The notes under the pieces are model-generated. The model was not told the DNA's origin and made no database searches. It saw nothing but the letters and a program-made list of their open reading frames with translations. From contig NC_133156.1 of assembly GCF_040802235.1 (NCBI RefSeq), forward strand, positions 144,877,173 through 144,941,172: a DNA stretch of 64,000 nt, written 5' to 3'. Made by a program: the position numbers and the translations under genes. The stretch comes from Manis javanica (Eukaryota > Chordata > Mammalia > Pholidota > Manidae). Positions 58,331 to 64,000 of this stretch are shown here, piece by piece (within the stretch, counting starts at the first letter, position 1; each line of letters begins with the position of its first letter).

Positions 58331-58757
58331 ATTCAAGGAATGAAGAATCTGAAATTATATGCTATTCCTTTTGCAGGAAGAGGAGGAAGATAATATGCCA
58401 TTCATTAAATAAAGGACAGTATCATGCTTCTCTCTTCAGATTGTTTCCATTACTTTGAGGGCTTACAGAGATTAAGAAACCAGCCCTAATTATAAGAGTG
58501 TCATTTGCTTGCCAATCTAGATCCCAGTTTGAAAGAAGATAGCATTTAGGGATCCCCTCCTCACTTCTAGTTTGAAATTGTTTTATCTTAATCTTTCAAT
58601 GAAATTACTAAATCATCATTTGGAGGCTGCATTATTCTTACTCTACAACTATTACAGAAGAGGGAAAAATAGTCACCTTATAATCATATCTTTCCCTTCT
58701 TTTAATTTTTTTCTGCAACCATCTCTTTTGTGCCAGTCTCAGCTTGTAAATAACAAC
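58331..58757. other. Unique sequence, nothing recognised
   Basis: No gene or named repeat. Confidence 0.4.
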
Positions 58758-59208
58758 TGTTGTGGCTGAGCCAACCCCTGCAGTTCTTATGATTGTAAGG
58801 TGCTTTTAGCAACAACCATCAGAAAACTATGAAAAACAAAGGTTTATTACTTACAAGACTTGGAAATTGCACTGCACACCTGGGGCTACACAGTGAGGTC
58901 ATGAGTGGAGCAGAGAAAGCACTCATGGGCCGAAGGTTCTGTTTTTATTGGGGTTGAGGGTGGGAGTCTAGGGTTTCTTGGGCGTTTTCCATATTGGCGA
59001 ATTCAAAATGTAAGATCTGGAATTTAAAGTCTGAGGAAGAGACAAGATAAGTAGCCCAAATGGTCAGTTATCGAAATCATCCAAGGTCTCTAAAGCAAAG
59101 GAATCCCAATATGGGGAGGACACCTTGCCCTTTATCTGTTCGTGTGGCTGGCAAGGCATTTATCTGAGATGGCCCCCCTTTGAAGTGGAAGCCTAAGCCT
59201 TGCATTAC
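58758..59208 (-). mobile_element. Solo LTR, ERV1-like, minus orientation (same family as 1904-2378)
   Basis: In sense it starts TGTAATGC and ends GCCACAACA, the same terminal bases as the LTR at 1904-2378. Shared internal blocks: TCCACTTCAAAG followed by a G run and GCCATCT (plus-strand complement at 59167-59189), CGATAACTGAC (complement at 59064-59074), a TATA-like AATAAAA (complement at 58943-58949) and AATAAACC (complement at 58841-58848). About 451 bp with no viral genes beside it. Two solo LTRs in opposite orientation 57 kb apart are independent insertions. Confidence 0.78.
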
Positions 59209-59999
59209 AAACAACCATCAGGGCTTATATTATATCATCTCATATATGTTACTGCTATTAAAAGAATGGTTCTGCTTACCTGAACATCTTGCCCCATTAA
59301 GTCCATCAGTATAGAAATTTGTTTTATTTTTAAGTGGCTGATTTATTTTCTCTACAAATTGTTTTTTTTCAGTTTTATTTTCTCTGAGCTGCTCTATCCA
59401 GCTCCCCAAGCCTTCTCCACAGGCAGAAAGGAACCTTTATTTAGTCCAGAGTATAGCTTGGAGCATGTTCAAAGTCAGCTACATAGATGAATGCTTGTGG
59501 ACTTATCTAGACTTTCTAAGGAGGCTGTTCTTGGTGCTCAAGGAGACAATAGCACCTAATAAATGTGTACAGTCTCCACTTCTGCATAAGCCAGATTGCT
59601 CTCTACAAATATACAGCCATATCCATTTGTATCAGGACATAATACTTGGATTCTCAAAAAAAAACCTTGAGAAACTTACACAGATGATTGTGATCAGTTA
59701 AGGTATGAGAAGGCATCGTGAACATGAAGACAGGGAGGTGGAAGCGAGCGGGAAGTCTGCCCCCTGCTGGGAAGGCAGTGAACATCAGCTCTGTGGTGGT
59801 GCAGATGAGCTGGGTTAAAGCCACGGCTCTTCCTCCTAACAGGACTTTTAACTCACACTTGCCTCTCCTTTCTCCTGCTGTTGTTTTTGTTCCCTCTTTC
59901 AGCTTCATTTTCTTCCTCCTCACTGCTGTTAGCTCAAGTTCTGGAATTCAGAGATTTTCTTTGTATGTTCATTCTATTTTTTTTAAAGATCTAATAAAT
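59209..59999. other. Unique sequence, nothing recognised
   Basis: No gene or named repeat. Frames of 78-127 codons at 59.46-60.1 kb, on both strands, show no domain. Confidence 0.4.
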
Positions 60000-60430
60000 T
60001 TGGAGCAGTTTTTCATTCAAAACAATATTGAAAGGAAGGTACAGAGATTTCCCATGTACACATGGATAGCCTCCCCCATCAGAAAACTATATCTGTTATA
60101 ATTCATGAACCTGCCCCGACACCCCATAATCCTCCATAGTCCACACTTTACATTAGGAGTTACTCCTGATGCTGCCCATTCTGTGGATTTGAACAAATGT
60201 ATGACATGTATCGACTATTATATCAGACAGATTATTTCACTGTCCTCTGCTTACTTTCTATTTCTACAAACTTGATGACTGTAGGAAATTCATGTAAGTG
60301 GAGTCATACAGTATTTGTCTTTCTGTGACTTATTATTTCATCTAAAATACTGTCCTCAAGGTTCATCCAAGTTGTGAAGCATGTATCAGAATTTCCTTCC
60401 TGTTTAAGGCTGAATAATATTTCACTGTAG
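60000..60430 (-). mobile_element. L1M 3' part, minus strand
   Basis: The plus strand shows TTGGAGCAGTTTTTCATTCA, GGAAGGTACAGAGATTTCCC, ACCCCATAATCCTCCATAGT, TTACATTAGGAGTTACTCCT, ATTTGAACAAATGTATGACA, TTAAGGCTGAATAATATTTC. This is the reverse complement of an L1M 3' UTR plus ORF2 end, truncated at 60430. Confidence 0.8.
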
Positions 60431-60670
60431 GGACAGACCACACTGTGCTGAGTGAAAAAAATGCCAGTTTCAAACTGTTACATACTGCATAGTTCCATGG
60501 GTATAACATTTTTTGAAATGGAAAAATTCTACAATTAGAAATGGATCAGCTATTGTCCACCACTGGGAGAAACTGGACAAAGATTTTGTGGGGTATCTAT
60601 AAATTATTTATTTTGACTACATGCAAATCTATAATCATCTAAATTTTAAAAATTCAGTTTAAAGAATAAC
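60431..60670 (+). mobile_element. L1M 3' UTR piece, plus strand
   Basis: GTGCTGAGTGAAAAAAATGC, TGTTACATACTGCATAGTTC followed by CATGGGTATAACATTTTTTG, AATTCTACAATTAGAAATGG. It is an L1M 3' region in plus orientation, directly abutting an L1M piece in the opposite orientation. Confidence 0.7.
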
Positions 60671-61845
60671 AGTTCTCAATACCTCTGGGTGCATTTTCTA
60701 AATCACATAAACTTTTCCACTGTTTCTCAGGGCTACCAGTACACACTATATTATACTCTCCAATAGTTTGTTTTTATAGGACAATAAAGCTTTACTCATA
60801 TGTAATTCAGAAAGTACTATTATTGAAGTTTGAACCATTTTTGGCTAATCTATCTGGTAAATAGGAGCACACAGGTTTCTGTTAAAAATGAAAATGAAAA
60901 GAAGGATCAAAAATTAGACACAACAGAACTCTAATCTTTTAAAATTCTCTACAACTTATTCACTGTTCAGATTGACTTTGCTCATTTAGAATTCTAAAGA
61001 TTATCTCTGGGGCATAAGCATCAACACACATTGAGTGGACCCCATTCAGCCCGTTGTAGTTCAAGGCCCTCCTTTGCAAGGACACCCACTGCAGTGGTCT
61101 GAACCACTTACTTCCTCCCTGAAAGGCAAATTCTATATTCATTAGTATTGATTTCTCTGTCTGGAAATGGCAGCCACTAATTTTAATTCCTGCTTGACAT
61201 GGAGCTTTCGGCAACTCAGAGCACCTGCCTTTGGGTCCGCTGCTCTGGGAATTTCATTACCATTATGCACCAGCACACCTTGGTAACACTGCTCTACCTT
61301 CTGTAGGAAAAGAGGGCCCCTTAACTTGACTTCAGCATTAGTTTATTTGCCTAGCTTGCTATGATTTTAGGTTCTGCTGGCTAGAGGGTATCAGTCCAAA
61401 GGGAGAAATGGCTTCATCAGGCAACAGAAAAAGAAATGCCTCCAGTGAAGTAGAAGTTGAGACTGTCTGGTGGGTACTTTGAGCCCCCCATGCCTCTGAA
61501 TCCACAGGAAGAGAAGGGGGCTTCTGTGTGGCTGGGGTGCATGGCCCTGACTCAGAAGGGAAATATGGGTGGCTGCCACACCAGGTAGGGCTGGAGGAAA
61601 GTGCCTGGACTGCAGATCACCCAGGATGTCTTTCAAGACTCTCCTGCCCTGTGGTCCAAGTAGATGGAAAACTGGAATTAACAACCCAATTCAGGCAGGG
61701 CTGCTAATGGCTCAGACCCTCCAGGGATGAAGTGTGGGTCACACCACCAGACAAGGAATTAGGCCAAGCAGAAGTGCTTAGTGGGGCAACATAGAATGTC
61801 TCCAAATTGCTCTTGAATGGTTCCAAAAATAAGTATAAATACATA
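60671..61845. other. Unique sequence, nothing recognised
   Basis: No gene or named repeat. It is slightly GC-richer at 61.4-61.75 kb, where a 97-codon minus-strand frame (61684-61391) has no recognisable domain. Confidence 0.4.
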
Positions 61846-61918
61846 TGTGTGTGTGTGTGTGTATATACCATAAATATATATATATATATGAGAGAGAGTG
61901 AGAGAGCACACACACACA
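61846..61918. repeat. Compound microsatellite (TG)n-(TA)n-(GA)n-(CA)n
   Basis: TGTGTGTGTGTGTGTG, a short spacer, ATATATATATATATAT, GAGAGAGAGTGAGAGAG, then CACACACACACA. Low complexity. Confidence 0.9.
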
Positions 61919-61929
61919 AATGAGGTAAA

Positions 61930-62020
61930 ACAACTCCTGAATTTGAGTGATAGATACAGGGAATCTTGGAATTTTTCTGTAAATTTAAAATTATAGCAAA
62001 ATAAAAAGTTACAAAAATAA
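61930..62020 (+). mobile_element. Old L1 3' terminus (tentative)
   Basis: TTTTTCTGTAAATTTAAAAT followed by TATAGCAAAATAAAAAG is the typical end of an old L1 3' UTR. Short. Confidence 0.45.
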
Positions 62021-62579
62021 ATTACAAGATCATTGGTTTTAAATGGAGTTTGGAGAGCATTTTAGACTCACAGAAACAAAGTTGCTTTCTGTGGGAAACA
62101 ACTTGATAATGTCTTCAGTAGCTATAAATGTCTAACCATAAAAGCTAACTATTCCTGCACACATGCAGGTTTTTATTACATCTAGCCTTCATGGAATGCA
62201 ATAGCTGTTGTGGCCTTTCTGCCTTAATCACCACAGAACTATTCTTTCTGGTCACATCTTTCACTTTCCACTTTTGTGATCTACCCAGATGCCACTCACA
62301 AAAAGCAGTGGGAATGCATGTAACAAGCTTATTTTACCCTCGTTAGCTAAATGCGTGTTCTTCTTCACAGTGATGCTATACCCAGGGCATATAATAAGCC
62401 TGCAGTCACGCTCCTCAATCAATGGTTCTCATATTTTAAAATCGTTTTTTCATTCAAGTTGTGAAATGCTTGTACTTAATACTGGTTCAGGCTCATTAAA
62501 AATACATCTCACTGTTAAGTCTAGATGTGGGCAGTGCCAGATGGAAAATGAATAATAGTAGAAACTGGAAAAAAGGAGA
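62021..62579. other. Unique sequence, nothing recognised
   Basis: No gene or named repeat. Confidence 0.4.
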
Positions 62580-62950
62580 CTTGAGCAAGAGGAGTCAGGA
62601 CTTTAGCAAGAGGCATCTCCAGGAGGATATCTATGAAATGGGGACTGACTATGGGGCCAGAGAACAGTGACAGGGAGAAAAGTCTTTGAGGCAGAAGGAA
62701 CGGCAAAGCAAGATCCCTGATGGGATTGATAAGTAAAGAGAAAGCCCACATGCCTTTGTGGAGAGAAGAGGAAGTCTGTGCATGGAGGTGAGACCTGAGA
62801 GACAGAGAGACCATAGGTCATGTGCACTTCACATGCACTGAGGGGTATGGGGAGTCCCTGGAAGATTTTAGGGACAATGAGGGTAAAGGGATCAGACCAC
62901 ATTCCTTACTGCTCTGCCACCTGTCTGCACAATGGCCCAATGTTCCAGAG
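62580..62950 (-). mobile_element. L2 fragment
   Basis: The plus strand follows the reverse-complement L2 pattern: GACCATAGGTCATG, TATGGGGAGTCCCTGGAAGA, TTTTAGGGACAATGAG, GGGATCAGACCACATTCCTT. Diverged; the left edge is uncertain. Confidence 0.5.
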
Positions 62951-64000
62951 AAACTGTTTAGGGAAGTTTGTGTAGGTTTCCAAGAGGTCAAAGCATGAGG
63001 TCAAGGTTTCTTGATTCCTCAAATGCTTAGAATAACCACCACTACCCCTAACCCCCACCGAATCTCCTAAACCCTTCCTTTGTTTTAAGTGACTCAAGAG
63101 AGACCTAGTCCCTTACAACCATGAGAACCTTTTGTCATTTTCTTCTTCTATCCTTTATTCTAATTTAAATGTATAAAGACATATTTTTAAATTACAATCT
63201 TTTGATGAATAAACTACTATGTTCATTTCAATTAAAGAAGTTGAGCATTTGCATTCCTCATAATTCATACTAACTGGTTGAGACTATACCTGTCTCTGCC
63301 ACTCTTTAATGTCTTCACTTGCAGCATGGCCAGGTTGATGTGAAAGTGACTGCCCAGGTAAGAAGTGGAAATGTTTGTCACCCAGAAACTATAAACTTGG
63401 ATGAGTTGTTCTGATTCAACAACAGGCAACTCCTTCCAAGTCCTACCAAGTACTCTTTTGGAGAGACATGGATTCAGGGGTGTGTCCAGCACTCGTTTAG
63501 GAAAACACCCTCATCCTATTTACAGTTTGTGAAGTTCTGGTGGTGATGATCCAAACGTCTGTCCAATTAGTGCCTCTCAGTTGCATCATTATCAGGAGAC
63601 AATCTCTTTGTCCCACTTTTAGTGAAAGTACAATTAATTCGTATTTTGGGGCTGTCTTCCTGGTACATTACACAGGTAACTATCAACTTTTCAGCAAAAT
63701 ACCCTGTTAGCAGCCACAGATGGTGGCCAGTTGCCTGCTGTTCAACTGGGGAAGTCAAACTGATGACCTACTACTACCACATACCCCCTGTGCTTATTTA
63801 ACTCCAACTTTTGGATATTAGCCAATAAACTCTTTTGATAAGCTCAGCTTATTCTAAAAGATACTGATAGCTTTTAAGGGTTCAATTTGTGACTATGACA
63901 TCAGTCAACTGCCCTCTAAAAAGTCCATATTCTATTTGTTGGAAACCACTTGAAAAGTAACACGTCAGAAGAGTGACATTCACTAAATTTCCTTTTTCTC
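62951..64000. other. Unique sequence to the right edge, nothing recognised
   Basis: No gene or named repeat. Short frames at 63.27-63.76 kb on the minus strand have no recognisable domain. Confidence 0.4.

Noticed and set aside
1904..59208. One giant provirus bounded by the two related LTRs
   Set aside because: The LTRs are in opposite orientation and the 57 kb between them contains no retroviral genes of that family.
59718..60101. 127-codon plus-strand frame
   Set aside because: It runs into an L1M fragment that is in the opposite orientation, has no domain, and is likely chance.

Overview
This window looks like AT-rich, gene-poor mammalian nuclear DNA (intergenic or deep intronic). I could not recognise any host protein-coding exon, tRNA, rRNA or other structured RNA gene. 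The recognisable content is layered transposable elements: ancient L2, MIR, MER5A-like and L1M remnants; ERVL-MaLR-type LTRs; two solo LTRs of one ERV1-like family; and three younger L1 copies, all on the minus strand. I saw no Alu, B1, carnivore tRNA-Lys SINE, ruminant Bov-tA or horse ERE anywhere. A placental mammal with very active L1 and almost no recent SINE activity fits best. A pangolin is my guess, but the sequence does not prove it.

Layout. 0-2.4 kb: an L1 ORF2 fragment running off the left edge and abutting an ERV1-like solo LTR (+). 2.4-10.5 kb: mostly unique DNA with an old LINE 3' end, two MaLR-type LTRs and an L2. 10.5-14.3 kb: a decayed L1M on the plus strand. 14.3-28.3 kb: mostly unique DNA with L2, MaLR-type and L1M pieces and a 23-bp tandem repeat. 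28.34-28.73 kb: an MLT1-like LTR. 28.73-36.56 kb: a nearly complete 7.8-kb L1 ('L1-A', minus strand) inserted at the end of that LTR. 37.8-43.3 kb: a second full-span L1 ('L1-B', minus strand) with two large internal deletions and a tandem-monomer 5' UTR. 43.3-64 kb: old L1M, L2, MIR and MER5A remnants, microsatellites and a second solo LTR of the 1.9-kb family (minus) at 58.8-59.2 kb.

The most unusual object is the 3' end of L1-A. After its ordinary 3' UTR, at exactly the place where L1-B ends in poly(A), L1-A has an internal run of 12 A (sense strand) and then about 1.65 kb of non-L1 sequence. That sequence contains an open frame resembling a retroviral Env transmembrane subunit, then a polypurine tract, then an LTR-like U3-R stretch with its own AATAAA and the final poly(A). 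The simplest reading is a 3' transduction: an L1 transcript read through into the 3' end of an endogenous retrovirus and was polyadenylated at the LTR signal. Whether this tail defines an amplified L1 subfamily cannot be decided from one copy.

No operon or pathway is present. The relationships between features are those of insertion order: L1-A into a MaLR LTR, L1-B probably into older LINE sequence, and a microsatellite inside an old L1 3' UTR. Edges of old repeats are approximate, because I aligned by eye against remembered family patterns.
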